Source of the DNA: Crocinitomicaceae bacterium
GTDB taxonomy: Bacteria; Bacteroidota; Bacteroidia; Flavobacteriales_D; Crocinitomicaceae
Direction of reading: 5' to 3'
Assembly (NCBI GenBank): GCA_015662935.1
Contig: DQTF01000007.1
Span: 1-8,084, forward strand
Length of the DNA stretch: 8,084 nucleotides
The notes below the pieces were generated by a model, which worked only from the letters and a program-made list of their open reading frames with translations, made no database searches and was not told the DNA's origin. Shown one piece after another: positions 1 to 7,007 of the stretch. Position numbers and translations under genes: made by a program. The stretch's first letter is position 1, and each line of letters begins with the position of its first letter.

Positions 1-924
1 AACTGCACCCGTTGTAATTGAACAAGGCGCTGTTTGTGTAATTGTAAAAACCACTGAGTTAGAGCCAGTTGTAATCGGGTCATCAGCAACTACTCTGATT
101 AAGTAACCAGCACCAGTTGGTGTGCCTGATGGGATATTGAAAGCAATGTTTCCTGAATTGGCTGTTGATGCTGAAGTACCAATAACAGTAGGTGAAGCAA
201 AACTTCCTGTTGCATCTGATAATTCTACCGAATAAATATTTGGACCATTAAATGTTCCAACAGAGGTAAATGCAACTGAACCAGCAGTTCCTATTCCTGC
301 CCCACAATTTGCAGTAAAAGGTCCGCCAGAAAGAGCTCCAGTTGTTATTGTGTTAGTACTGCAGTTTGTTGAACCGTTGACAGTAATGTCATTTCCTCCG
401 CCTTCAAAACCTCCTGAACCTGCACCTCCAGATGCTCCATACATATAAACTCTATATGTTACAGCTACAGCAACGGCTGTCTGTGTAAATGTAAATGTAC
501 TAACACTTGGTACTGCAGCTACTGCTCCCAAGTTTGTTGAATATCCATCCAAAGAACTTCTAAGAGCCATATTTGATGGCCCTGTTCCAGATGCTTGAAC
601 ATTTACTGCTATTGATGTTACCGTAAAATTACAACCTCCACTTGGTGTAACAGTAAACTCCATATAATGGTTGTTAGTGATTGCATTTGCCAAAGTTCCT
701 GTCTCCCAACCGTTTCCGTTAAATCGATTACCATTGTTTGCTGGGTTTACACCCGCCCCACGTGAAATAATTCCAGCGGCAACATTTGGATCATTAAAAT
801 TGGAAGGTGCAGTAGCTTCATTTCCTGCAAGGCCATTAAAGTCAAAAGTCATTATTTGAGAATAACCTGAAAGGCTAATTAATAATATTAAGGTTGTAGA
901 AAATACTTTAATAAGTTTAAACAT
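1..924 (-). CDS. Secreted repeat-containing surface protein, N-terminal 308 residues (partial at left edge)
   Basis: The frame is open from an ATG at 922-924 down to base 1, so the C-terminus lies outside the window. Residues 1-22 form a signal peptide: basic start (MFKLIK), hydrophobic core (LILLISL), and a likely cleavage near GYS|Q. Residues about 25-184 form a beta-rich domain with FDFNG, SRGAGV, RSSLDGYSTNLG and a glycine-rich stretch (164-177). From C188 a unit of about 110 residues begins (ITTGA, GPF, C, VAFTSVGTF, VELSDATGSF, NIPSGTPTGAGYLIRVVADDP, TGS), and the start of a second copy (C301, ITTGAV) is visible at the edge. Such repeats are familiar from large Bacteroidetes surface proteins that often carry a C-terminal type IX secretion signal. 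The signal here would lie outside the window, so export by that system is inference. The exact function is unknown; adhesin is a guess. No Shine-Dalgarno sequence or clear promoter is visible upstream. Confidence 0.88.
   Translation of the reverse strand, partial: MFKLIKVFSTTLILLISLSGYSQIMTFDFNGLAGNEATAPSNFNDPNVAAGIISRGAGVNPANNGNRFNGNGWETGTLANAITNNHYMEFTVTPSGGCNFTVTSIAVNVQASGTGPSNMALRSSLDGYSTNLGAVAAVPSVSTFTFTQTAVAVAVTYRVYMYGASGGAGSGGFEGGGNDITVNGSTNCSTNTITTGALSGGPFTANCGAGIGTAGSVAFTSVGTFNGPNIYSVELSDATGSFASPTVIGTSASTANSGNIAFNIPSGTPTGAGYLIRVVADDPITTGSNSVVFTITQTAPCSITTGAV
25..363 (-). repeat. First unit of a protein-level tandem repeat (residues 188-300)
   Basis: The unit runs from C188 to P300. 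The next unit starts at C301, and its opening residues CSITTGAV match CSTNTITTGAL at the start of the first; the ITTGA motifs are 110 residues apart. Only eight residues of the second copy are inside the window, so copy number and regularity cannot be judged. The composition (T, S, G, V, A; alternating hydrophobics) suggests an Ig-like beta-sandwich. Confidence 0.55.
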
Positions 925-1195
925 AGCGTTTAATTTAGTGTAATGTAGAAATAAGCGTTCTTATTATGTCAACGGAAAGCATTCCCATTGGTTGGCTCAA
1001 TTTGTTTATTAGTTTGTATAAAAATACACTAAATGAACTAGTTTTCAAAAGGTTAATTCTATTCCTGTGCCTTATTACTGTTGATAACTTAAGTTTAACT
1101 ATTTACTAAATCGTTTTATGGGTTTTACTTAAACGGTTAAGTTTAGTTTAGTGGTTAAATATGTTCATTTAGTCGAAAAGTTGAAAATTGTTCAT
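925..1195. other. AT-rich intergenic gap with small palindromes; no gene seen
   Basis: These 271 bases lie upstream of the secreted repeat protein and downstream of the terminator of the OmpA-like gene, so they should carry the promoter of the former. I find no TAnnTTTG element on the minus strand. Visible structure: a perfect 10-bp palindrome AACTTAAGTT (1086-1095) and a 6+4+6 inverted repeat ACTTAA-ACGG-TTAAGT (1127-1142), in a stretch rich in GTTTA words. No open frame looks coding. Confidence 0.5.
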
Positions 1196-1228
1196 AAAAA
1201 AAAAGCTCGACCATAAGGTCGAGCTTTT
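1196..1228 (-). terminator. Rho-independent terminator of the OmpA-like/TPR lipoprotein gene
   Basis: AAAAGCTCGACC (1201-1212) and GGTCGAGCTTTT (1217-1228) are perfect 12-base inverted arms around a 4-base loop. Read on the minus strand, the hairpin is followed by nine T (complement of A at 1196-1204, four of them within the outer stem). It starts 22 bases past the stop codon of the gene ending at 1250, the ideal place for an intrinsic terminator. Nothing on the plus strand needs it. Confidence 0.93.
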
Positions 1229-1249
1229 AAAATTAGTTTTGTTCTCTTA

Positions 1250-2947
1250 TTACATCAACGCTGTAAATGAAGCGTTTTCCATGTATTTGATAAACTCTCT
1301 ATCTTTTTTTGCTTTCGCTTTGTAAGATCCGTCTTTTGCAAAACAGCTTTTCAAGTTACTTACGATTTCAGATAAATTATCTTCTCTTGCAGCAATAACT
1401 GCTTTTAAGTAGTAACCCATTGCAGTTTCAGCTTCAGCAGACTTGTCTAAAGTCGATTTAGCTGTACTTGGAGTTCCTGCTAATAAATTAGCTAAAGATC
1501 TATTGTAAGTGTCTTCAGTATTGAAGTTTGCAACTGCAGCATCATAATCACCATCTAAGATGTTAATGATTCCTTTGTTATATTCAACTTCTGTACCTTC
1601 ACCATTTGCTTGGTTCAATAATTCCATCGCTTTAACTCTGTCTCCTTCTAAGCCTGCAATTGCTCCTAAGTTGTTCTTGGAAATTGGATTGTCTTCGATT
1701 CCATTTGCTTTTTCAAATTGAGTTTTAGCTTCAGAAGCTTTGTTTTGCTTGTATAAGATTGCACCAACATTGTTTGCTGTTCTGTAATCGTTAGGAAATT
1801 TCTCTTCCGCAATTTTGTAAACTCTTAATTGCTCATCTAAATCAGTAGATAATGCAGCAGTATATAATAACTCTTCAACAGTTAATGTATCAGGGTTAGA
1901 AGTTGATAATGCAACTAACTCTTCATCAGAAAAACCAGTTTGATCATAAACAACAACCATTTCTGCTCTTCTTAATGCAGGGAAGATATTTTTGTCTAAG
2001 TAAGAGAATGTTTTGCCCATATCTCTCATTGCTTGCTCACGCTCAGTTGAGTTAGAAATTGTTTCCAACACTCTTAAAACAAGATTTTTATCATCTTCGT
2101 TCATTTTAGTATCAGCTTGTAAAGCAGCTTTGAATCCTGTGTAATCTTCACCACTTCCTTTAACTACATAAATATCACCTTGAGCACCTTCGTTCTCAGC
2201 TTTCTTAGCAATTTTCATTGATGCTTCTTTTGCTGCATTTGCTCTGTCAGTAGATAAAGTATTGTTCTTATCTTCTTCACCCTCTGGAGAAGCATAACCT
2301 GTTACGTTAATTGACTTAACTGCAACTTTAGCATCCGATTGTGCATTTGCTAAGAATTCTTCAAACAATTTAATGTCATCTTCTCTTAACTCATTACTTC
2401 TTACATCAGACTTTCCTTTTAAATAATTGATTTGAGAATTAAAGTTCTCTTCAGTTACTCTTTCAAAAGCATCTTTTGCAACAATCACTTTAAAATCTTT
2501 TCTCACTAAGTATGGAGTGATTATAGTTGCGTCTGCAATTTTCGTTTGAGGAATATCACCTTTTTCTTTAGTTCCTTTAAATATTTTACCAGTAACGTTC
2601 AATTCAGAAACTTCCATATCTGGAGAATAAGCGATAATATCAGTATAAGTTACTTTACCACCTGCTTTGTATTGAATAACCTCACCGTTTCCTGTTGCTT
2701 TTTCACCTTGAACTCTAACTGGCTTCAATGCGTGAGAACCTAACATTGGAGTAATCTCCGCTACTGCTTTCTTGTGGATTCCTTTTTCTGGGAAAGTAAT
2801 ATCAACTTTCACACGAACTGAATCTCCATGCATTTCTAATGGGTTTGGTGTTGCTACATAGTCAACATCCTTCAATAGTTTACACCCTGTAGCTAATGCT
2901 CCTGATACAACTAAGAGTGACAAAACTTTAACGGTTTGCTTTTTCAT
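1250..2947 (-). CDS. Lipoprotein with OmpA-like domain and C-terminal TPR-like repeats
   Basis: The 565-residue product starts with a lipoprotein signal (KK, hydrophobic core, LATGC with the acceptor cysteine at C22). Residues about 30-160 are a beta-rich region I cannot name. The OmpA-like part has IKLFEEFL (192-199), VTGYASPEG (215-223) and NNTLSTDRA (228-236), then a long helical insert and a closing FPALRRAEMVVVY (322-334). Residues about 357-530 are alanine-rich helical pairs of the TPR type (for example the pair around 389-414 and the one around 423-447). In Bacteroidetes such SPEG-type OmpA proteins are envelope proteins; OmpA domains usually hold peptidoglycan. Here the peptidoglycan-binding Asp position is Ser220 while Arg235 is kept. 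The residues after C22 (KLLKD) lack the immediate K-(D/E)2 surface-export motif, so a periplasmic face is inferred. It has its own terminator and follows folK by 91 bases; whether it has its own promoter is unclear. Confidence 0.88.
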   Translation of the reverse strand: MKKQTVKVLSLLVVSGALATGCKLLKDVDYVATPNPLEMHGDSVRVKVDITFPEKGIHKKAVAEITPMLGSHALKPVRVQGEKATGNGEVIQYKAGGKVTYTDIIAYSPDMEVSELNVTGKIFKGTKEKGDIPQTKIADATIITPYLVRKDFKVIVAKDAFERVTEENFNSQINYLKGKSDVRSNELREDDIKLFEEFLANAQSDAKVAVKSINVTGYASPEGEEDKNNTLSTDRANAAKEASMKIAKKAENEGAQGDIYVVKGSGEDYTGFKAALQADTKMNEDDKNLVLRVLETISNSTEREQAMRDMGKTFSYLDKNIFPALRRAEMVVVYDQTGFSDEELVALSTSNPDTLTVEELLYTAALSTDLDEQLRVYKIAEEKFPNDYRTANNVGAILYKQNKASEAKTQFEKANGIEDNPISKNNLGAIAGLEGDRVKAMELLNQANGEGTEVEYNKGIINILDGDYDAAVANFNTEDTYNRSLANLLAGTPSTAKSTLDKSAEAETAMGYYLKAVIAAREDNLSEIVSNLKSCFAKDGSYKAKAKKDREFIKYMENASFTALM

Positions 2948-2996
2948 AATAATTCTAAATAATAGTACATTTCAATTTTCAACTGCAATGATAAGT

Positions 2997-3017
2997 AAAA
3001 AAGTTAATTGTTTTAAC
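2997..3017 (-). terminator. Weak hairpin plus T-run after folK, possible terminator
   Basis: On the minus strand GTTAA-AACAA-TTAAC (3017-3003) forms a 5-bp, AT-rich stem followed directly by six T (complement of 2997-3002). It sits 22 bases past the folK stop. It could end the mutY-folK transcript or reduce read-through into the lipoprotein gene, but the stem is too weak to be sure. Confidence 0.3.
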
Positions 3018-3038
3018 ATTTTTAGCGAGAATTTATCA

Positions 3039-3554
3039 CTAAATCGGAATAGATGAATCAGAAATGGTGATTGATGAATCATCCTCGCAGTTTCTTTTGA
3101 TTTGTTCTATGGTTAATCCAGAAATTGGATCAATTAAATGATTTGCAATATCGGATAAGGGAAATAACACAAAATTTCTTTTTCTATATTGTGAATGAGG
3201 AATTTCTAATTGTTCAATCTTTATTATTTTGTCTCCAAAGAGAATGATGTCTATGTCTACGATTCGAGATGTGTATTCTTTATTGATTGATTTCTCTTTT
3301 CTTCCGATTAATTGTTCTATTGCTTGCGTCTCATTCAATAATTCAAAAGGAGATAGCTTTGTTTTTAACTCAATGCATAGATTGAGGAAATGTGTGTCTG
3401 AATCAAATCCTAAAGGGAGGGTTTCATAGATTCTGGATACACTACCTATTGGACTTATTTTGGTTGAGATAAGATGAATAGCTTTTTCTAAGTTAGAAAG
3501 TTGATCTCCTAAATCTGACCCCAAGCTTAAATAAACAGTTGTTAATTTTTCCAT
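3039..3554 (-). CDS. folK: 2-amino-4-hydroxy-6-hydroxymethyldihydropteridine diphosphokinase (HPPK)
   Basis: This cytosolic enzyme transfers pyrophosphate from ATP to 6-hydroxymethyl-7,8-dihydropterin, the step before dihydropteroate synthase in folate synthesis. The 171 residues match the usual size (about 160-170) and show the family signatures in order: YLSLGSDLGD (8-17), YETLPLGF (43-50), F56-LN, E80 and GR (84-85), R97-IVDIDIILFG with D100 and D102 for magnesium, IPH (118-120) and R126-NFVLFPL. The spacing R-x2-D-x-D and H-x5-R agrees with the E. coli enzyme (R92/D95/D97; H115/R121). The ATG at 3552-3554 lies inside the end of gldD, with a 13-base out-of-frame overlap, so translation is probably coupled. 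The residues after about 155 are a polar, Ser-rich tail. It is the last gene of the mutY-ssb-gldE-gldD-folK set. Confidence 0.95.
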   Translation of the reverse strand: MEKLTTVYLSLGSDLGDQLSNLEKAIHLISTKISPIGSVSRIYETLPLGFDSDTHFLNLCIELKTKLSPFELLNETQAIEQLIGRKEKSINKEYTSRIVDIDIILFGDKIIKIEQLEIPHSQYRKRNFVLFPLSDIANHLIDPISGLTIEQIKRNCEDDSSITISDSSIPI

Positions 3555-4117
3555 TTAAAGTGTTCAATAAAATGATCTAAATCGACTTTTAAGTAATTCA
3601 AGGTTGGTTTTAAAGAGTCATAATTAGGAGAAGAATTGAAATACACGACACCACTAGCAAATTTAGAAACAGAATCTGTCATGTAGAACTGAAAAGGGGA
3701 TGCAACATTGCCTTCAAGAGCGAAAAAGGTGCAATAAACTTTGTGTTCAGGAAGAATGATTTTGTAATCGTTTATTGCAGTAGCCTTTATTTTATGCTCG
3801 TCAATTTTATCATTTACATAATTGACATAGGTTGCTAATGGTTCTTCCATATCTATGTATGTAAAATGTAGGGTTCCATTTAATGGTCCTAAGTTGATGT
3901 CTTTATGACAAGTTAATTCTTGTCCTTGCATGACTTGTTTTACATTGAATATTTCAGGAATAGAAAGTTCATATGGGCAATCATCTGTGTACGACTTGTA
4001 AGAATGATTAGGCAGCTCTAGCCTTAAATAAGTGGGGGGTTTAGGAATGTAGTTTTCATCTTTGCAAGAGGAGAAAAGAAAGAGAAATGAAAATATTACT
4101 AGAGAAAATTTAATCAT
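3542..4117 (-). CDS. gldD: Gliding motility lipoprotein GldD
   Basis: GldD is an essential lipoprotein of Bacteroidetes gliding; in Flavobacterium johnsoniae its loss abolishes gliding and it is tied to assembly of the type IX secretion machinery. The 191 residues begin with a lipoprotein signal peptide (hydrophobic FSLVIFSFLFLF, then SSC with the lipid-bearing C18). Family landmarks follow: PKPPTYLRLELP (25-36), CPY (47-49), and the conserved C-terminal block with GN-ASPFQFYMTDSV (136-150), F153-ASGVVYF and PNYDSLKPTLNYLK (164-177), ending HFKWKN. C18 is followed by K-D-E, like the K-(D/E)2 surface-export signal defined in Capnocytophaga. The start overlaps the end of gldE by 8 bases (ATGATTAA) and the end overlaps folK by 13, which indicates one polycistronic, coupled unit. 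The gldE neighbour strongly supports the call. Confidence 0.94.
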   Translation of the reverse strand: MIKFSLVIFSFLFLFSSCKDENYIPKPPTYLRLELPNHSYKSYTDDCPYELSIPEIFNVKQVMQGQELTCHKDINLGPLNGTLHFTYIDMEEPLATYVNYVNDKIDEHKIKATAINDYKIILPEHKVYCTFFALEGNVASPFQFYMTDSVSKFASGVVYFNSSPNYDSLKPTLNYLKVDLDHFIEHFKWKN

Positions 4118-5450
4118 TGTTCGTCGAGTTTCGTTCTACTTTTACCATTTTTATTTTTCTCTGATCACTGGATTCAATAATCAGTTTTAAGTCACCAACA
4201 TGAATAAATTCATTGTTTTTAAGAATTTTTCCAGCTTCTTCAATGATAAATCCACCTAATGTTTCAGCATTCTTACTGTCAAACTCATCCTCATCTATTT
4301 CGAGTACTTTAATAAAATCAATTAATGCTGTCTTTCCCTCAAACAGATAAGTGTTGTTGTCGATTTTTGTGTAGATGACCTTATCATTGTCAAACTCATC
4401 CGTAATATCCCCAACAATTTCTTCGAGAATATCTTCTAAAGTAATTATTCCATTTGTTCCACCGTATTCGTCGACCACTAAAGCGATGTGTACTTTTTTG
4501 TCTTGAAATTCTTTTAGTAAGTCATCAATTTTTTTATTCTCCGGAACAAAAAACGGTTCTCTTACCAATTCTAACCAATCAATTGTCTCTGTCTTTCCAA
4601 GAAAAGGAAGCAAATCTTTAATAAAAAGGATTCCGACAATCTTGTCAAAACTTTCTTCGAATATTGGAATCCTTGAATGTCCGCATGCTAGAATTTTTCT
4701 CATCACCTCTGAGAAATCACTGTTTTTTTCTAATGCATGAACATCAATTCGAGGTTTCATGATTTGCCTAACCTCTGTTTTTCCAAAGTTGACGATTCCT
4801 TCTAGAATTTTGTGTTCTTCGTTCTCTTCGTTTGATTCTTTGGTTAATGCTAAAGCAGCCTCTAGTTCATCAGATGATATGTCGACCAACCTTTTTTTGA
4901 ATTTTTCTTGAATAAAACCAGAACCGCTAACAAGAATAGATCTAATCCATGAAATCGGTGGAATCCGATTGAAGAAGAACAACAATCTGCCCATCATTTT
5001 ACTAAATCCAAGTGCGTTTTTGGTTGCGTATATTTTTGGGATGACTTCCCCAAGTAGTAATAAGGTAAGTGTTATTAGTACAACTTCTAATAAAAACCGT
5101 AAGGTTTCATTCATAGATGAATCTCCTAATATTTTATTAAGCAAAGAACTTGATAAAATAACAATACCAACATTAACGAAATTGTTCGTGATAAGTATAG
5201 TTGCCAATAAATCTTTTGGTTTGTCGAGCAGTTTTGAAACGAATTCAGCCTTCTTGCTGTCGTCTTGCTTTAGGTCTTCTTTGTCAATTGGACTCAACGA
5301 GAAAAAAGCAGCTTCTGACCCTGAAATTAAAGCAGACATTAACAGGAGAAAACATAAAACGAGTAAGAGAACAATTTCAATTGTCCCAAATCCTGCTTGG
5401 ATAATCGCCCCGTCAAAGGGCATGATACTCGGAGGTTCTATTAAATTCAT
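4110..5450 (-). CDS. gldE: GldE, membrane protein with DUF21 (CNNM), paired CBS and CorC/HlyC-type domains
   Basis: GldE is a gliding-associated inner-membrane protein related to the CorC/HlyC and CNNM ion-transport families; in Flavobacterium extra GldE partly rescues some gldD mutants. The 446 residues show a DUF21 membrane domain (hydrophobic segments about 24-43, 80-104, 117-135 and 154-178; SGSEAAFFSLSP 43-54; GEVIPK 134-139), two CBS motifs (CBS1 about 226-283 with SRIPIFEES and VGILFIKDLL; CBS2 about 297-350 with VVDEYGGTNGIITLEDILEE), and a C-terminal CorC/HlyC domain (about 360-438, with FEGK and TLGGFI). The CBS pair in this family usually binds adenine nucleotides. The ATG at 5448-5450 lies 9 bases past the ssb stop; M10 is a possible but less likely internal start. 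The direct overlap with gldD at 4110-4117 distinguishes this from a generic haemolysin-like protein. Confidence 0.94.
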   Translation of the reverse strand: MNLIEPPSIMPFDGAIIQAGFGTIEIVLLLVLCFLLLMSALISGSEAAFFSLSPIDKEDLKQDDSKKAEFVSKLLDKPKDLLATILITNNFVNVGIVILSSSLLNKILGDSSMNETLRFLLEVVLITLTLLLLGEVIPKIYATKNALGFSKMMGRLLFFFNRIPPISWIRSILVSGSGFIQEKFKKRLVDISSDELEAALALTKESNEENEEHKILEGIVNFGKTEVRQIMKPRIDVHALEKNSDFSEVMRKILACGHSRIPIFEESFDKIVGILFIKDLLPFLGKTETIDWLELVREPFFVPENKKIDDLLKEFQDKKVHIALVVDEYGGTNGIITLEDILEEIVGDITDEFDNDKVIYTKIDNNTYLFEGKTALIDFIKVLEIDEDEFDSKNAETLGGFIIEEAGKILKNNEFIHVGDLKLIIESSDQRKIKMVKVERNSTNND

Positions 5451-5459
5451 TAATCAGAA

Positions 5460-5903
5460 TTAAAAAGGTAAGTCCTTGTCTTTTTTGATGATATCATCAA
5501 CCTTGCTCGGCGCATCAGGTGTTCCTTCCGAAGAGTAGGGAGCTTGATTCTGAGAGTTTTGATTATCAGGACGAGATAAAATGGTCAGTTCATCGGCAAT
5601 TACTTCTGTCGTATATCGCGTATTGCCTTCTTTGTCTTGCCAAGATCTCTTTTTTAGTTTTCCTTCTATGTAAACTTTCTGTCCTTTGCGAACATACTTT
5701 TCTACAACGCCAGCAAGTCCTCTCCATACTACAATATCATGCCAGTCAGTATTTTCTATTTTTTGACCGGTATTTTTATCGGTGTAAGATTCTGACGTTG
5801 CAATTGGGAAATTAGCGACTACAGAGCCATTTTCAAGATGTCGAACTTCAGGATCTTTACCTAAGTTTCCAATCAATATTACTTTGTTTACAGTTCCTGC
5901 CAT
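5460..5903 (-). CDS. ssb: Single-stranded DNA-binding protein SSB
   Basis: SSB coats single-stranded DNA during replication, recombination and repair and recruits partner enzymes through its C-terminal tip. The 147 residues contain an OB-fold (about 3-110) with the usual landmarks: NKVILIGNLGKDPE (6-19), VANFPIATSE (29-38), TDWHDIVVWRGLA (52-64), VRKGQKVYIEGKLKKRSW (71-88), and TEVIADELTIL (99-109). A short polar, Asn/Gln/Ser/Pro-rich linker (about 111-135) leads to the acidic tip DKDLPF, which keeps the partner-binding D-x-x-P-F pattern. It lies 36 bases after mutY and 9 bases before gldE, so all are probably on one message. The ATG at 5901-5903 begins MAGTVNKVIL, the expected SSB start. No Shine-Dalgarno sequence is present. 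Confidence 0.97.
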   Translation of the reverse strand: MAGTVNKVILIGNLGKDPEVRHLENGSVVANFPIATSESYTDKNTGQKIENTDWHDIVVWRGLAGVVEKYVRKGQKVYIEGKLKKRSWQDKEGNTRYTTEVIADELTILSRPDNQNSQNQAPYSSEGTPDAPSKVDDIIKKDKDLPF

Positions 5904-5939
5904 GAGATGAATGCTAATTTTTAATAAATGTACTCATTT

Positions 5940-6962
5940 TTAGAATAATTCAGAAAAATCGTTTAAATATTTATCGATAATTCTTGGTAAAGGATAATCT
6001 TGAATTTCATCAATTTTTATCAATGTATATTTTTTCTTTAAGAATTCGGGGATAGAATCAAAGTGATGAAAAATGGCAATTATTCTTTGATGACTAAGAA
6101 TATGCTTAATTTGCTTCGACTCAAGCTTTTGATTACTCCAGACTTGTGCATCTTCCTTTGTAACGAGTTCTTTTGTTTCAATCAAAGGGAATTGATACAT
6201 GTTTTTCCAAATATCTTTTTCTATTCTCTGTTCAATTAGGAGTTGTCCATCATTTTTGTAAATTAGAAAATGAAAATATCGTTTCCTCACTTTTATTTTT
6301 TTTGTTTTCACGGGACGTAATGGAATGGTGTTATTGGAGAATGCTAAACATTTTTCTTGAAGAGGACATTCTTCGCAATTAGGATTACTTGGTTTGCAAA
6401 TCATTGCTCCGACTTCCATAATTGCTTGATTGTGTTCTCCTGGTGAGGTACAGTCAATTAATTCTTGTGCTAATTGTTGAAAATATTTTTTCCCTTCTGT
6501 GCTGTCAATTGCAAGATCAATATCAAACACGCGACTAAGTAATCGATATACATTACCATCTACTACAGCTTGACATTCATTGTATGCAAAAGAACTGATT
6601 GCAGCAGCAGTATATTGACCTACGCCTTTTAGAGTGAGTATCTCCTCAAATGTTGGAGGAAAAACACCATTAAGATCATCGCAAATATATTTTGCAGAAA
6701 AGTGTAAATTTCTTGCTCTGCTATAATAGCCAAGTCCTTGCCAGTCATTTAGAACTTCTTGTTCTTCAGCAGTTGCTAAATCTTGCACGGTAGGGTAGTG
6801 GTTTCTGAATTTTAAATAATACCCTCTTCCTTGCTCAACTCTCGTTTGTTGCATGATTATTTCAGATAGCCAAATAAAGTAAGGGTCGCTTGTATTTCGC
6901 CAAGGAAGGTCCCTTTTATTTTGTCTATACCAAGCCTGAATTGATAGTGAAAAATCACTCAT
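5940..6962 (-). CDS. mutY: Adenine DNA glycosylase MutY
   Basis: MutY removes adenine mispaired with 8-oxoguanine, preventing G:C to T:A changes. All 340 residues are present. The catalytic core has DLPWR (18-22), SEIIMQQT (33-40) with catalytic Glu34, GLGYYSRARNL (76-86), the helix-hairpin-helix LKGVGQYTAAAI (111-122) and VDGNV with Asp135. Four cysteines C189-x6-C196-x2-C199-x5-C205 form the expected [4Fe-4S] site. Residues about 228-335 are the NUDIX-like 8-oxoG-reading domain; its recognition loop reads HILSHQ (287-292), with LSH in place of the FSH of well-studied homologues. The N-terminal ATG at 6960-6962 fits the family and leaves a leader of about 20 bases from the perfect -7 element at 6988-6995. 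It is the first gene of the mutY-ssb-gldE-gldD-folK set and is divergent from the HU gene, an arrangement common in Bacteroidetes. Confidence 0.97.
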   Translation of the reverse strand: MSDFSLSIQAWYRQNKRDLPWRNTSDPYFIWLSEIIMQQTRVEQGRGYYLKFRNHYPTVQDLATAEEQEVLNDWQGLGYYSRARNLHFSAKYICDDLNGVFPPTFEEILTLKGVGQYTAAAISSFAYNECQAVVDGNVYRLLSRVFDIDLAIDSTEGKKYFQQLAQELIDCTSPGEHNQAIMEVGAMICKPSNPNCEECPLQEKCLAFSNNTIPLRPVKTKKIKVRKRYFHFLIYKNDGQLLIEQRIEKDIWKNMYQFPLIETKELVTKEDAQVWSNQKLESKQIKHILSHQRIIAIFHHFDSIPEFLKKKYTLIKIDEIQDYPLPRIIDKYLNDFSELF

Positions 6963-6983
6963 TTAAAGAAAAAATTAATATTT

Positions 6984-6997
6984 GTTACAAAAGTAAC
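6984..6997. promoter_or_regulatory. Short inverted repeat over the mutY -7 element
   Basis: GTTAC-AAAA-GTAAC is a perfect 5+4+5 inverted repeat that covers the mutY -7 element. It could be a small operator or a chance palindrome in AT-rich DNA. Confidence 0.3.
6988..6995 (-). promoter_or_regulatory. Bacteroidetes -7 promoter element for the mutY operon
   Basis: On the minus strand the sequence reads TACTTTTG, a perfect TAnnTTTG match, 25 bases before the mutY ATG. It would give a short leader of about 20 bases. No good -33 TTG/TTTG box is seen at the usual spacing, so the call rests on the -7 element and its position. Confidence 0.6.
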
Positions 6998-7007
6998 TCA
7001 ACTATTT

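Noticed and set aside
671..859. 62-codon plus-strand frame
   Set aside because: Lies wholly opposite the secreted repeat protein, whose signal peptide and domains explain this DNA.
2546..2743. 65-codon plus-strand frame opposite the OmpA-like gene
   Set aside because: Shadow frame with no family similarity; the minus-strand protein is continuous through it.
3229..3429. 66-codon plus-strand frame opposite folK
   Set aside because: Shadow of the HPPK core; no independent evidence.
5201..5404. 67-codon plus-strand frame opposite gldE
   Set aside because: Second shadow frame over the GldE membrane domain; no motif.
4969..5463. 164-codon open frame on the plus strand opposite gldE
   Set aside because: It is the antisense shadow of a well-supported gene; the product is Ser/Lys/Asn-rich with no recognisable domain and no promoter.
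5519..5815. 98-codon plus-strand frame opposite ssb
   Set aside because: Antisense shadow of the OB-fold of SSB; Leu/Cys/Phe-rich composition typical of a reverse frame.
5904..5939. Internal promoter for ssb (TACATTTA on the minus strand)
   Set aside because: Imperfect match in a 36-base gap; co-transcription with mutY is simpler.
6173..6382. 69-codon plus-strand frame opposite mutY
   Set aside because: Shadow of the MutY C-terminal domain and iron-sulfur region.
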